64,000 nt of DNA from NCBI RefSeq assembly GCF_030767025.1, contig NZ_JASITE010000026.1, positions 1-64,000 on the forward strand, in the 5' to 3' direction. Each line of letters begins with the position of its first letter. Position 1 is the stretch's first letter. Both the position numbers and the translations under genes were made by a program. Below are positions 15,415 to 25,926 of this stretch, piece after piece. The notes beneath the pieces are model-generated. The model was not told where the DNA came from. It saw only the letters and a program-made list of their open reading frames with translations, and searched no databases. This DNA comes from Nocardia sp. CC227C (GTDB lineage Bacteria; Actinomycetota; Actinomycetes; Mycobacteriales; Mycobacteriaceae).

Positions 15415-17154
15415 TCAGGCGGCGACATCGGAGACGGGCGTGTCCGCGCCGTCACCGTTGATCAGGCCGAGCGTCTGCTTCGGCGTCCAATAGATGCGGC
15501 CGTGCTCGAACTCCTGGAATGCGCCGGTGTCGAACGGAACCTCGTCGGAGGTGGGCCACCCCCACGGACCGTTCTCGAATCCGGAGCGGTTCCACCGGTT
15601 GCGGATCTCGCCGTGCACCCACGCGCCCGGCTGCCCGTAGCGGCGGTAGATCGCGCCGTTCTCGAAACCCTGCACGTCGCCGACAGGTGTGCCGTCAGCG
15701 TCCTTCAGGACAGTGTGGTCGCCGACCGGGTAACCGACGGGGCCGGCCTCCCAGCCGAGTTCGGCCCACTTGCCGAACACATTGAGCGGCACGGCGTGCG
15801 CGCCGACACGGGGATGCCAGTAGATGTAGCCGTGCTCGAATTCGGCATAGCGACCTTCGCCATCGGGAGCGACCAACTCGCCTTCGGTACGACGGGCACC
15901 GATCCACGCCTTCGCGTGCTCGTACTCCTGATCGATCATGTTCACAGGCGGGGCGGGGGCGCCGCCGCGCGCGTACATGTCGACGTAGCGGCGGGCGACA
16001 TCCCACGGGAAGTTCGGGCCGACATCGGTGTGTGTGCCGATCTTGAGCGCGCGGGTCACATACGCGTGGTCGGAGATGCCGTCACGTACGGAATACGGGG
16101 GTGCGATGACGTCGATGGCGTGGCCGGTTTCGCGGGCGTATTGCACCGACAGCCAGCAGGCGATCTTGATGTCGTGTTCGCGGGCAAGCCACTGGTCCCG
16201 CGACCATCCAGCCCGACTACCCGCGAAGCAGATATTGTTGGTGTAGGGGTTCGCGTCGAGCACCGACCAGGACGCGCGATCCAGCGCAACCACATGCACG
16301 ACATCGCCGTTACCGATCACCGTGTGATACGAGACGCCGTTGGCGGTGTTCTTCAGATAGCCCGCGAGCCCCCACACGCCGGAGCCGTCGGCGTTGCCGC
16401 CCTCCTGGGTGTGCCACAGGGTATTGCGGACACGGGCACCCCAGCGTTGAGAGCTGGAGGCGCCGAAGCTGAAGTGCTCGCGGAATTCTGGACGATCCAC
16501 TCGGGGTTCCTCGGGGGTCGTGGCGGGCGCGGCTTGCCAATGGCCGAAGTCGTCAGCCCACGTCGTGTTGACATCGATGCCGATGCCATTGATCCAGTCC
16601 TCGTCGATGCGTTCCTGACGAATCTGGCAGCCCTCCACCCACTGCACCGGCAGGGACGCATTCCAGCGGCCGTTGGAGTCGTAGCGCGACCAGGACCGCG
16701 TCTGCCACCGCCACCGGAAGCCATCCTCAGCCGCCCACCACATCGAGCGCTGACCGCCGTACACGCCGACCCACTCGCGCCCCAATACAGAGGCCGCGCC
16801 GTTCAGGTAGGGCAAAACCTGACCGTTCCAGGTGGCGAGATCAACGTCTCCATCGACGCTGAAGTAGATAGGCCGATTGCGCGGGCCACCGCACGCGACA
16901 TGTTGCGCGAGTGCCGCTTTCGCATCCGCGACCCCACCGTCGAACCCAGCCTGCCAATCAGCCTTCGTGCGCTGGTAATTGGACACCAATGGCATGCCGA
17001 GTTCCAGGTAGCGCGCGGCTTCCTCCGGAATCAGGATCTTGTTCGGCAGACCACGGTCCGCCGAGTTCGCCAGATACCGGATCGCACCGTCGTATCCGGC
17101 TGCACGGCAGGCATCTGCGCCGACACGGCCTGCGGCATGGTCGATCAATCTCAT
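15415..17154 (-). CDS. lysA: endolysin (LysA): DUF1906 hydrolase + amidase + LGFP repeats
   Basis: A 579-residue lysin in three parts. Residues about 1-212 form a DUF1906 (Rv2525c-like) glycoside-hydrolase-type domain. About 230-400 is an N-acetylmuramoyl-L-alanine amidase of the PGRP/Amidase_2 fold with candidate zinc ligands in LWHTQEGG, SYHTVIG and THTDVGPNFPW. About 405-565 carries three LGFP-type repeats, which anchor proteins to the wall of mycolic-acid bacteria. Degrades host peptidoglycan at lysis. The LGFP repeats are the best host clue in the window. Confidence 0.85.
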   Translation of the reverse strand: MRLIDHAAGRVGADACRAAGYDGAIRYLANSADRGLPNKILIPEEAARYLELGMPLVSNYQRTKADWQAGFDGGVADAKAALAQHVACGGPRNRPIYFSVDGDVDLATWNGQVLPYLNGAASVLGREWVGVYGGQRSMWWAAEDGFRWRWQTRSWSRYDSNGRWNASLPVQWVEGCQIRQERIDEDWINGIGIDVNTTWADDFGHWQAAPATTPEEPRVDRPEFREHFSFGASSSQRWGARVRNTLWHTQEGGNADGSGVWGLAGYLKNTANGVSYHTVIGNGDVVHVVALDRASWSVLDANPYTNNICFAGSRAGWSRDQWLAREHDIKIACWLSVQYARETGHAIDVIAPPYSVRDGISDHAYVTRALKIGTHTDVGPNFPWDVARRYVDMYARGGAPAPPVNMIDQEYEHAKAWIGARRTEGELVAPDGEGRYAEFEHGYIYWHPRVGAHAVPLNVFGKWAELGWEAGPVGYPVGDHTVLKDADGTPVGDVQGFENGAIYRRYGQPGAWVHGEIRNRWNRSGFENGPWGWPTSDEVPFDTGAFQEFEHGRIYWTPKQTLGLINGDGADTPVSDVAA

Positions 17155-17834
17155 AGACCGACCTCCTTGAAACGCTTCAGAATCCCGGCCCGTGCCTGGC
17201 CCAGGTGCCGTTCGATCGACACGACGCGGTCTCGTTCGTCGGGATCGGCGTCACGCAGATAGGCCAGCACTTCGGCGACGGTCTTGCGCACAGGATCGAA
17301 AGGCAGCGGCTCGTTCGAGACCGTGGCACCATCACGGGACGGTCGCCCGTACTTCCGCCCCGGCGCCGCTCCCTCGTATCCGGCGATGATCTGGTCGTCG
17401 GCGGGAACCGCGGCGGCGGGGTCGAAGCCGAGCGCTTCCGCCAGCTGCCGTTTGGCGTCCTGCGGCAGGCTGCCGATGAACTCCTTGACGTCGAACTGGT
17501 CACGGTCGGGCTCGTCGATGTCGACCCACACACCGGGAGAGGTCAGCCAGTGTGGATCGGTGGTCTTCGGCTTCTGATACTTGATCGTCTGCGCGGGCGG
17601 GATCACCGAACCCATCGGTCGTGCGCCGCAGTCCCATTGGCGTCGCGACACCATCTTCAGGTAGTCGATCGGGAACGGCAACGGTGCACCGCGCATCCCT
17701 GGCAGGCCCGCGTACTGCCACAGGAATGCTTCCTCGGGACAGTTCGGGTTCGTGTTGTTTTGGGTGGGGAACGCGCCGTCGGGCAGCCACGGTGAGGTGT
17801 CCACCTCGACGGCAGGATGTTCGGGATCAGGCAA
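17151..17834 (-). CDS. phage minor tail protein (DUF2744-like)
   Basis: A 227-residue protein with MRGAPLPFPIDYLKMVSRRQWD followed by a cysteine and conserved Gly-Val-Trp-Val segments, resembling the DUF2744 family that lies after the baseplate gene in many actinophages. Sits between the Gp37-like baseplate protein and the lysin and overlaps the lysin start by four bases. Role in tail tip assembly inferred. Confidence 0.6.
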   Translation of the reverse strand: MPDPEHPAVEVDTSPWLPDGAFPTQNNTNPNCPEEAFLWQYAGLPGMRGAPLPFPIDYLKMVSRRQWDCGARPMGSVIPPAQTIKYQKPKTTDPHWLTSPGVWVDIDEPDRDQFDVKEFIGSLPQDAKRQLAEALGFDPAAAVPADDQIIAGYEGAAPGRKYGRPSRDGATVSNEPLPFDPVRKTVAEVLAYLRDADPDERDRVVSIERHLGQARAGILKRFKEVGL

Positions 17835-17850
17835 CGGGGTAGCTCCTGGA

Positions 17851-19551
17851 CTACTTGCCGGTCACGCCGAGCTGGCGGACGACACTGAACAGGTCGGAGA
17901 TCAAGCTGAGGGCTCGTTGGCCGCGGTCCTTGTTCTTCTCCTTCTCACCGATGGTGCATTTCCATTCAGCGAAGGAATCTCGATCCCAGGCGAGGGTGAG
18001 TTCACGCACGCGGTCGACGTAGATCTTGTGGTCGGCGAACCCGAACTGGGCCGCGAAATCACCAAGCACTTGCGCACCGATACGGTCGCCGAGAAAGAAA
18101 TGGCCGTGACCGTTGTCGCCGATGAACCACGGCGCGCCGTCACGGATCAGCACCTCGTGGGAGAACCAAGAACGAGTCTCGTGGAAACCTTCACGCAGCG
18201 ACAAGAGCGCTTCGAGTGTGTACGCGCGGTCACCGGAACTAGCGATGTACTCGAAAGGTCTCGACCACCCCGAATTCGTGACGCGGCCAGGACTTCGGAA
18301 ATGCATCCAGGCGAGCAGCGTGTCCCAATAGAGAGGCTGAAGCACCGCATCCGCGGCACCGCCAACGGGTGGGATGCCGATCATCATCGCGATCAGGTCG
18401 CCCGCTGTTTGGATTGCGGCGGAGATGAGTTCGTTGACGAACGGCATCGAATGGCCGCCCGCGACTACCTGGATCGCTGTCGATGGCGTGAAGGTGAACT
18501 TCGACGATTCGATGCCGGTTTCGTCGCCCTCCATGTACACGACGTAGGGCGTCGTCTTGTCGGTGAGTTTGAGCCCAGGGACTTTGTAGGAGTCCGGCAC
18601 AGCGGGATCGATAACGTCCTCGACGACTTCGTCGATGAAATCCTCCGCGAACTGCGCGAAGGTGCGTTTCAAACCGAGGAACGGGTCGCCGCCGTTGGAG
18701 GTGTCGGTGTAGTAGCCCGACTTATCGACGATATCGATGACGAGACAGCCGTTGCGGAGCGTTTCACCCGCAATGGGTTGAGGGTCGTCGTCGACGAGGA
18801 AACGTCGGCAGACGACCGACAGTTGAGCATCCTCGAGGATGTCTTTGCTCATGTCGGTCCAATACTTGAACCGGCTGTTGGGGATCGACCAAATGGTGCC
18901 AGCGTTCAGGTCGTCGAGGAACGTTGTCGGTTTGACGACGACCGACCAGTTCGACATGCCGACCGCGCCTTGATCCATGGGGTCGTCAGGCAACTCCCAG
19001 AGGCTCTCCTGCTCCCGCATGACGTTCAGGAACAGAGCCGTCTTCAAACCCCAAATCGATGGCCCTGCAAGAAAAAACACGCGCGGAAACTGCACGAAGT
19101 CGGGAAGGAACGGGTTGCACCAGACGAGGTAGTACTTGAGCATGTCGAAGTCGTGCAGCCATCGCACCACCAGAACCCTGGCGCCGTCTTCCCGCTTCTC
19201 GATGGTGTGGTCGTGGAGACGACCGGACCAGCGCGCCCCGTCTTTATCGACAGTGATGTAGATGTTACGCTTTGCTCCCGCCTCCACACGATCCTTGACC
19301 TGCCAAATCCACTTCGCGAGAGGGTCAGCCAAGGGAATCTCGGTGAGGCCCGGACCGGTCTCGTTGTCGATCCAGGAGAATTCGGCCGTGTACTCGGTGG
19401 AGAGCACACCCGCCAAATCCCAGTCACCGGACCAGATACGGACCTTCGGAGGTTCGAGCCGTTTCCGCGCTTCAGCCTCTTCTCGGGCTGTCGTGGCGGC
19501 CCAGATCGCTTCGCATTGCTCCTGCAACGAGAGCGTGGTGATGTCGGTCAT
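17851..19551 (-). CDS. phage baseplate/tail-hub protein (Gp37-like)
   Basis: A 566-residue minor tail protein. The N-terminal part (IWSGDWDLAGVLSTEYTAEF, NETGPGLTEIPLADPLAKW) resembles siphovirus ReqiPepy6 Gp37-like proteins, thought to form the hub below the distal tail ring; the C-terminal YTLEALLSLREGFHETRSWF belongs to the same type. Located immediately after the Dit-like gene, as expected for a hub. Confidence 0.7.
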   Translation of the reverse strand: MTDITTLSLQEQCEAIWAATTAREEAEARKRLEPPKVRIWSGDWDLAGVLSTEYTAEFSWIDNETGPGLTEIPLADPLAKWIWQVKDRVEAGAKRNIYITVDKDGARWSGRLHDHTIEKREDGARVLVVRWLHDFDMLKYYLVWCNPFLPDFVQFPRVFFLAGPSIWGLKTALFLNVMREQESLWELPDDPMDQGAVGMSNWSVVVKPTTFLDDLNAGTIWSIPNSRFKYWTDMSKDILEDAQLSVVCRRFLVDDDPQPIAGETLRNGCLVIDIVDKSGYYTDTSNGGDPFLGLKRTFAQFAEDFIDEVVEDVIDPAVPDSYKVPGLKLTDKTTPYVVYMEGDETGIESSKFTFTPSTAIQVVAGGHSMPFVNELISAAIQTAGDLIAMMIGIPPVGGAADAVLQPLYWDTLLAWMHFRSPGRVTNSGWSRPFEYIASSGDRAYTLEALLSLREGFHETRSWFSHEVLIRDGAPWFIGDNGHGHFFLGDRIGAQVLGDFAAQFGFADHKIYVDRVRELTLAWDRDSFAEWKCTIGEKEKNKDRGQRALSLISDLFSVVRQLGVTGK

Positions 19552-20478
19552 CTAGAACATCCCCCATGGACGCGACCATCGGCGCGGACAGTACACTTCG
19601 ACCCGCGCTCCCCCGGCTGGTGCCAACTCCACCTTCACGGGAAGATCGGTTTCCGGCGTGTAGGGCGGAATCTTGTGCATAAACCAGATGCCGTTCATAC
19701 GGCCGATCAGGTTGGTGTCGTTGAAGTCACGGATTTGCAGCTTCATCGGATCGAGGTCAATCCGCGCGCCACCTTCGACCTCTGTCAGCTCAGGCAGTGT
19801 GATCTTCCTGTTCGCCCAATCACCGCCCGGGGTACGCTGATAGCGTTTACCGGTCCAGGAGAAGTCGGGCAACGTCCACTTCCCGCGCGTCACCACCCAC
19901 TTTAAAAACAGGGGCTGGTCAGTGGGGTTGTAGACAGTGACGAACCCCTCGGATGTGCCCGATGCCCCAGTATCGAAGTAGTCGTAGGGCGCATTCTCGT
20001 AGGCATCTTCGAACCAGAATGGTTGCGCCGCCGTGACAGCCATCGGCACGACCGACGATTTCCTCAGGTGCGGATCGTGTTTCGACTCGAAGACGATCGA
20101 ATCCGACAACGCCACATACAGTGACCGTGTGCCGGAACGAGGTGTCGTGACCGACATCTTGGTCAGCGTGGACGCCGGGTCCCATGGGTCAGGTTCGAAA
20201 TCCCACGCTGAACGCCACTGCGAGTCGAGATCTTCCCAGTCCTCCGGCGTCTCGCCTTTCAGGTTGACGGCGAAGGTGATGTCGCGTTGCTCGTATTTCT
20301 TCCCTTGATAGGTGGAGCCTCGTTGGAACGCAGACGACTTGTATCGCGTGGTGACCGGCGCGTCATAGATACCTTTGACCTCGGTGGCGAGGTACAGGCG
20401 ATTGGACGCGCCGGGTCCGTTGACCACGTGATGCGAGTCGTCGACGCCGAAGATTTCCACCGTGGCGGACTCACGCAA
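19552..20478 (-). CDS. phage distal-tail (Dit-like) minor tail protein
   Basis: A 308-residue protein directly after the tape measure gene, the usual place for the distal tail protein. N-terminal RLYLATEVKGIYDAPVTTRY and ITFAVNLKGETPEDWEDLDS and the C-terminal beta-rich half fit actinophage Dit-like proteins. Translation seems to start at TTG; no better start is available. Its stop is adjacent to the hub gene's start. Confidence 0.65.
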   Translation of the reverse strand: MRESATVEIFGVDDSHHVVNGPGASNRLYLATEVKGIYDAPVTTRYKSSAFQRGSTYQGKKYEQRDITFAVNLKGETPEDWEDLDSQWRSAWDFEPDPWDPASTLTKMSVTTPRSGTRSLYVALSDSIVFESKHDPHLRKSSVVPMAVTAAQPFWFEDAYENAPYDYFDTGASGTSEGFVTVYNPTDQPLFLKWVVTRGKWTLPDFSWTGKRYQRTPGGDWANRKITLPELTEVEGGARIDLDPMKLQIRDFNDTNLIGRMNGIWFMHKIPPYTPETDLPVKVELAPAGGARVEVYCPRRWSRPWGMF

Positions 20479-20483
20479 TTGGC

Positions 20484-23400
20484 CTATTTCCTTGCCGTTT
20501 TCGTCAGCGACCGCAGGTCAGCGATTTGCTGCATCTTGCGGTACGCGTCCTGTTGATCGGCGGGGTAAATGTTGACGATCATCGTGTCGTTGTTGCTCGT
20601 CAGATTGCCCGTGCCGTCGGATGTGATGACGTTGGATGCGGTTACTGGGGTACCGGCGGTTTGTGCTTGAATCGTCGCTTGTTGCGCGGCTTGAGTGGCT
20701 TGCGCGGTCGCGGCTTTCGCTTTCGCCCACGTATCGAGATCCGAGGCGTAGCCCTGCACTGCGGTGACGGCAGGGATGTCACGCGGGTCCGGGATGCCGA
20801 GCGCTCCGAGGTTGGAGTCGATCAGGTCGTTGAGCCCGGTCTCCCAGACATTCTTGAACCGATCTTGCGTTTTGCTCCACAACGATTCCGGGGTGTCGAC
20901 GCCCGCATCGTGCGGGGTCTGTTGCCCGACGTTCGGCATCGTGAACGACGGGTCGGTGCCTGTGTCGGTCTGCTGCGGGAGCGGTTGAACCTCCTGCGGC
21001 ATGAACCCCAGCTGCTGGGCGAGCTGCCGCAACAGCTGCCACTGCGGATTAGTCAGAACCGCTTCGGGCAGACCCGAGAGGTTCCATCCCGCTGTGCCGT
21101 GCGGCCAGATGCCGCCTTGGTCGTAGCCGTGGCCGCGACCGATCACGTCAAGGAGCCGATCGCCGTACTTCTGCTCGCCGTAACGCACCATGGCGTTGGT
21201 CATCGCCCACGGGTCACGCCGGTCGTCGGGCAGTGACGGGTCCCGGTACGCCTGCCAGGTGGAGGGGATCATCTGGCCAAGGCCGACACCGGCTGATTCG
21301 CCGGTGCCGTTGACGTCGACGATCTGCTGCGCAATGTCCGGATCGCCACCGGACTCGGTATCGATCTGGCGGACCCAGGCGTCGATCTTCTCCGGAGTCG
21401 GCTCGTAACCCTGATTCCGGTAGGCGTCGATCATCATCTGCCGCCACTGCTCAGCGCCAGCGGACGGGTTGAAGTCGGCCGTCCCGGAGCTGGCCCCGGC
21501 CGCGCCGCGGATCTTCGAGATGATCGCTTCGACGACCTTGCCGGCGAGCGCTCGCGGTACGGCACCGAATGCGCCGAAGCCGTCGAGGGTTGGGACCTTG
21601 TCGACGAGTGCTCGCAGGGGGCGGGCGATGAGGTCCGCCGCAATACCGCGGCCACCAGAAGCGACGCCGCCGATGCCGGAACGGATGCGGTCGAACAGGC
21701 TCTTGCGGTCCTCGTCGGACAGGTTGCCCATGATCGCGTTCGCCGCCCAGTGGACGTGGTCGTAGTGACCGGCGAGGTCACCTGCGTACACGCCACGTAG
21801 CGCCGCCTGATTGGCCGGGTCGATCGCGGTGCCGCCGACGTTGTACAGCAGCGGCCCCGGCCCCCAGATCAGCTGCGCTGATTGCGGATAGGCGGAGAAG
21901 ATGTAGTCTGCGATCTGCTGGTACGGGCCGACGATATCGACAGCTTGGCCTTTGCCGTGGAACCCGGAATGTCCGGGCCGGTAGGCGCTGGTGATCGTGG
22001 CATTGTCGAACGCTCCCTGGATGGCGGACGCCATCCAGCGGTCGATATCGGAACCGAATTGGACCCCGCCGCCGATGGCGAAGTTAGCGTCCGGAGACTG
22101 CTGCCCACCACGCGTCAGCACCGCGCGCCGCATCTGCTGCATCGCTTGGTGTCCGCCAGCGGCCTCCACTTCCGCTGCGGTCCAGACATGTTCGCCGTTG
22201 GACAGCCATGCGGGGACTTTGTCGGCGGTGGGTCCGCCGGGTCCGTGGATGGGGCCGCCCATGGCGCGTTGCAGGGGTTTGGTGCCGAGGTCGGTTCGCT
22301 GTCCGACGCTGGTGCTGATCTTCTGGATGTCGGTCCACGGTTTCCCGAGCCCGAGCAGATCGTCGATCTTGTTCCAGATGCTGCCGATACCAGAGTTCAG
22401 CAGGTCGATCACGGTGTTAATCGGGCCAGCCAGTTTCGACCCGAGTTCGCCCCAATTCGCACCGATCCCGCCGACGATGCCCTTGAAATAGCCGGGTAAG
22501 GAATCGAACGCTGACCGTAGTTTGCCGAGCCCGCCTTCGCCGGTGATCGCGCCGACCACACCGCCGAAGCTCGTGGACAGGCGTGAGAAGCCCTCGCTGC
22601 TGGTGAGGAAGTCGAAAACGGATGTCGCGCCGGCCTTGAAGGTTTCGAGCGCGGTGCCGCTGTCCTTCTGGAACAACTCGATCGCGGAGCTGACGCCGGG
22701 AACGTTCTGCGCCAACCCCGTCAGGGCACCACCGACGCCGGTCGTCAGACTCTCGCTGGCGGAAGACGCGAAGTCGGAGAAACTATTTCGGGCTTGCGCC
22801 ATCCACGAGACGATGCCGGGCACTTTCTCGGCCAGGCTTTGACCGATGCCCTCCATCGCGTCGGTCACCCAACCGCTGTAGGCGTCCCACTGCGGCTTGC
22901 CGAAGTTGTCCCAGCTCCACTTGCCGACCTGTGCGATCGGGGACGCTCCGAGCAGGCCCTTGCCGAGGCCGGTGATCTTATCGCCGCCCGACTTCTCGTC
23001 ATCGGTCAATCCGAGGAGCCCGCCAAGAGGCGACTCGTCGAATCTCTTGCCGTACCCCTCCAACCGGTCCAGGAGCTTGATGGTCCACTTGACCGCCTTG
23101 ATGACAGCTTCAGCGGCGTCCTTGACATCGGTGAAGAAGTCTTTGACGCCCTGCTGGCCTTCGGGGGTGTTGAGGTGGTCGGCGAGGCGTTTCGCGCTGT
23201 CGGTGATGTCGGACAGCCAATCCTCACCGAGGCTGTCGCTGCCCTTGAAGATCGCGCCGATGACGCGGCCGATCTGCTTGAGCAGCTCGATGACGTTGCC
23301 GAGCGTTTCGAGGGAGTCGCGAAGGTATTCGCGGAAGCTGTTCTGTCCCTCTGGGCTTTCGGCCCATTCGCGGAACCGGCGTGCCATGTCGGCGAATCCG

Positions 23401-25904
23401 TCGGACATGCCGGGGAAGAAGTCGCTGCCGACTCCGGCGAGGGACAGCATGCCCTGCAAGATGTCGGATAGGCCGCGGATGATGCCGTCGATCGACATTT
23501 CGACGTTGTGGAAGATTCGGGCGAGTTTGGTGCGGGTCGCGTCGGTGTCGAGGTCGGCGAGCGCGCCGCGCAGGCTCTTGTTGATCGCGACCGCGATGCG
23601 AGACAGCCCGGTTTCCAGCGTCGGCAGCGAGTTGTTCGTCAGCCTACTGATGTCGTCGCCAAGTCCCCGGAAGAACTGTTCCTGGACGGACTGCTTGAAG
23701 TCCTCCCACGCTGGTTTCAGTGCGAGGATCTTGCTTACGAAGTCCTGAGCGGACGGCGAAAGTTTCCCGAGCGCCTTCTCGAATTCGTTTGCGGCACTGC
23801 CGGAATCGTTCATCGCCTCAAAGACGGCCTGTTGGGCTTCGACCAGGTTCGCTTGCGCGTCGGCGAGGGTCGCGTGCGCGTCGACCAACGCTTGCTGGGC
23901 GTCGGCTTCGGCTTCTGCTGCCGCGGTGATGCGTTCCTGGGCGGAGACGACTTCGTCGGCCCCTTCGATGCCCTTGGCGTTCGTTTCAGCGGTGTCTTCG
24001 GCGAGTTGTTTGGTGCGGGCGATCGTGTCTTCTTGATCGACCAGCGCCTGCTTCAGGTTGTGCTGCGCCCGCGCCCGGTCGATGCCGTCCGCGTCCGGGT
24101 CGGCAAAAACCTCGTGGAGCGTCTTGTAGGCTTCGGCGACGCTGAGCGCCGCGCCTTCCTCGTCCAGCCGCGACCGGCGCAGGCTGCGGTTCATCTCGTC
24201 GATCGACCGGGCTGCGGACTTGCGGGCCTTGGTCAGGTCCTTCTGCGCGTCCAACGAATCCTGCTGCGCGTCACGCACACCGCGCTCGGCCGTGACGATG
24301 CCGCGTTCGGCCTGCACCACCGACTTCGCTGCGGCGGCGGCCTGCTTCTGCGCGGACGCGACCGCTTTGGCTTTCTGCTCCATCTGCTGGCCGGACTGCT
24401 CGCTGGCCTTCGACGCCGCGGAGAACGCGTCACCGATACCGCCGACGGCGAACTTCACGGTCGCGAACACGCTGACAGCGCCGGCTAGAGCGGCAGGCAG
24501 CAGCGCGACCACGCCGGCGGCTTGCACGAGTTGCCCGATGAGTGGAACGAGGCTCACTGCCGCCAACGCGAGCAAGCCGACCAGGGCGACGTTGACGATG
24601 TTGCTGAACGACAGCATGTTCGACGCGAGGTTGCGGATGGAGTCGCCTAGAGCGGAGCCGAAACCTGCGAGTCCGGCACGGAATAGGCGCCGGAACCCGC
24701 CCTGGTTGGCGCGGGATTCGTCGCGGCGGCGCCGTGCGTTGTTGGCTTCGGTGTCGGCGCGGGAGGCGCGTTCGACGGCGTCGGCGTAGTCGCGGTGCGC
24801 GCGGGTGAGCGCTTGTGTGGCGGCGGTACGTTGCGCCACGGACGCGTTGGCGCGCGCCATGACCTCGTCGAACCGCAACTGTGCGAGGGTGCGGCGGTTG
24901 CTGGCGTCTTCTTCGCGGCGCCGCGCCTGTTGGGCGCGCTGTTGCGATTGGGCGAGGTCGGCTTCCGCGCGGGCGAGGGATTCGCGGTCGAGTTGGACTT
25001 GCAGGCGGATGCGGTAGTAGGGGCGGGTGAAGATGTTTCCGCGGCGACGGCTACCGCTGCCGCCTCCGAGCCCTCCGAATCCTCGTCCGGCTCGGTCGAG
25101 GTCTCCGTTGAGGCTGCCGACCAGCGAGCGCAGTGCGAGGAGCTGCGCTGTAGCTGCCGCGGCGTCTACATTCACATTGAGCGTGAGCGGGATCGCGTGC
25201 TGCGCAGCCCGCCACGCGGTGAGTTGTTCGGTCGCAGCGGTCAGGTCGACGTCGACAGGAACTTTCGGCTTGATGCCACCTGTCGAAGTGGTCAGCTTGG
25301 TTCGAAGATCATTCCGAAATCCGCGGGCAAGCGTGGGCCGAAACTCAATCGCAGTCTGCGACCTAACCTTCGATAGCACGCCACCCAACGCGAGCTTCAG
25401 GTCCGCCGTGAACCCCTGCCGCAATCCTGGCCTGAACTCGATATGCGGGTTGACCTCGGCCAGGACCGCGTCGACGGCGGTAGTCAAAGTGGTCTTGAAC
25501 CCAGCGGCGAGGTCGGGCGAGACGGGGACTGTGACCGTGATGCCCGTCGCGGCGGTCTTGACCTTGCTTCTCAGGTCGGTTCTGAGCCCGCGGATCTTCG
25601 CTTCGACGGGCACCTTGACGGTGACGCCCTCGGCGGCGGTCCTCACGTCGGTCTTCAGTGCGGTTTTGAAGCCTCGAGTGTTCGGCTCTACCGGTACCTT
25701 GACGCCGACGCCCTCGGACGCCGTTTTCACGGCCTGCTTGAGGTTGGTTTTGAAACCGCGTTCCAGTGTGGGCGTGGCCGTGACCTTCAGCGATTCCTTG
25801 ATCGGCGCAAGAAGGGTTCGGACGTCTGTTTTGAACGTGGCGGGTAGGCGCGGTTTCAGTGCGAGATAGGCTGAACCTGCCTTGTAGGGCGGCCAAGTCG
25901 CCAT
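20484..25904 (-). CDS. tape measure protein with M15-like and SLT domains
   Basis: An 1806-residue protein that sets tail length. Residues about 1-260 contain repeated VKVPVE-type beta units, about 300-400 and 520-750 are long coiled coils and about 430-520 is hydrophobic. Near the C-terminus are two wall-degrading domains: an M15-type D,D-carboxypeptidase-like domain with HGKGQAVDIVG (about 1316) and HYDHVHW (about 1381), and a lytic transglycosylase-like domain with TESGG (about 1515) and GLGQMIPSTWQAYR (about 1538). They would help the tail breach peptidoglycan during DNA entry. Length is in the range of long-tailed actinophages. Confidence 0.9.
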   Translation of the reverse strand: MATWPPYKAGSAYLALKPRLPATFKTDVRTLLAPIKESLKVTATPTLERGFKTNLKQAVKTASEGVGVKVPVEPNTRGFKTALKTDVRTAAEGVTVKVPVEAKIRGLRTDLRSKVKTAATGITVTVPVSPDLAAGFKTTLTTAVDAVLAEVNPHIEFRPGLRQGFTADLKLALGGVLSKVRSQTAIEFRPTLARGFRNDLRTKLTTSTGGIKPKVPVDVDLTAATEQLTAWRAAQHAIPLTLNVNVDAAAATAQLLALRSLVGSLNGDLDRAGRGFGGLGGGSGSRRRGNIFTRPYYRIRLQVQLDRESLARAEADLAQSQQRAQQARRREEDASNRRTLAQLRFDEVMARANASVAQRTAATQALTRAHRDYADAVERASRADTEANNARRRRDESRANQGGFRRLFRAGLAGFGSALGDSIRNLASNMLSFSNIVNVALVGLLALAAVSLVPLIGQLVQAAGVVALLPAALAGAVSVFATVKFAVGGIGDAFSAASKASEQSGQQMEQKAKAVASAQKQAAAAAKSVVQAERGIVTAERGVRDAQQDSLDAQKDLTKARKSAARSIDEMNRSLRRSRLDEEGAALSVAEAYKTLHEVFADPDADGIDRARAQHNLKQALVDQEDTIARTKQLAEDTAETNAKGIEGADEVVSAQERITAAAEAEADAQQALVDAHATLADAQANLVEAQQAVFEAMNDSGSAANEFEKALGKLSPSAQDFVSKILALKPAWEDFKQSVQEQFFRGLGDDISRLTNNSLPTLETGLSRIAVAINKSLRGALADLDTDATRTKLARIFHNVEMSIDGIIRGLSDILQGMLSLAGVGSDFFPGMSDGFADMARRFREWAESPEGQNSFREYLRDSLETLGNVIELLKQIGRVIGAIFKGSDSLGEDWLSDITDSAKRLADHLNTPEGQQGVKDFFTDVKDAAEAVIKAVKWTIKLLDRLEGYGKRFDESPLGGLLGLTDDEKSGGDKITGLGKGLLGASPIAQVGKWSWDNFGKPQWDAYSGWVTDAMEGIGQSLAEKVPGIVSWMAQARNSFSDFASSASESLTTGVGGALTGLAQNVPGVSSAIELFQKDSGTALETFKAGATSVFDFLTSSEGFSRLSTSFGGVVGAITGEGGLGKLRSAFDSLPGYFKGIVGGIGANWGELGSKLAGPINTVIDLLNSGIGSIWNKIDDLLGLGKPWTDIQKISTSVGQRTDLGTKPLQRAMGGPIHGPGGPTADKVPAWLSNGEHVWTAAEVEAAGGHQAMQQMRRAVLTRGGQQSPDANFAIGGGVQFGSDIDRWMASAIQGAFDNATITSAYRPGHSGFHGKGQAVDIVGPYQQIADYIFSAYPQSAQLIWGPGPLLYNVGGTAIDPANQAALRGVYAGDLAGHYDHVHWAANAIMGNLSDEDRKSLFDRIRSGIGGVASGGRGIAADLIARPLRALVDKVPTLDGFGAFGAVPRALAGKVVEAIISKIRGAAGASSGTADFNPSAGAEQWRQMMIDAYRNQGYEPTPEKIDAWVRQIDTESGGDPDIAQQIVDVNGTGESAGVGLGQMIPSTWQAYRDPSLPDDRRDPWAMTNAMVRYGEQKYGDRLLDVIGRGHGYDQGGIWPHGTAGWNLSGLPEAVLTNPQWQLLRQLAQQLGFMPQEVQPLPQQTDTGTDPSFTMPNVGQQTPHDAGVDTPESLWSKTQDRFKNVWETGLNDLIDSNLGALGIPDPRDIPAVTAVQGYASDLDTWAKAKAATAQATQAAQQATIQAQTAGTPVTASNVITSDGTGNLTSNNDTMIVNIYPADQQDAYRKMQQIADLRSLTKTARK

Positions 25905-25926
25905 GTGGCACCGCCTTATTCAGATG

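Noticed and set aside
15502..19905. Long plus-strand frames (up to 717 codons) opposite endolysin and baseplate genes
   Set aside because: Antisense shadows of clearly recognisable minus-strand phage genes.
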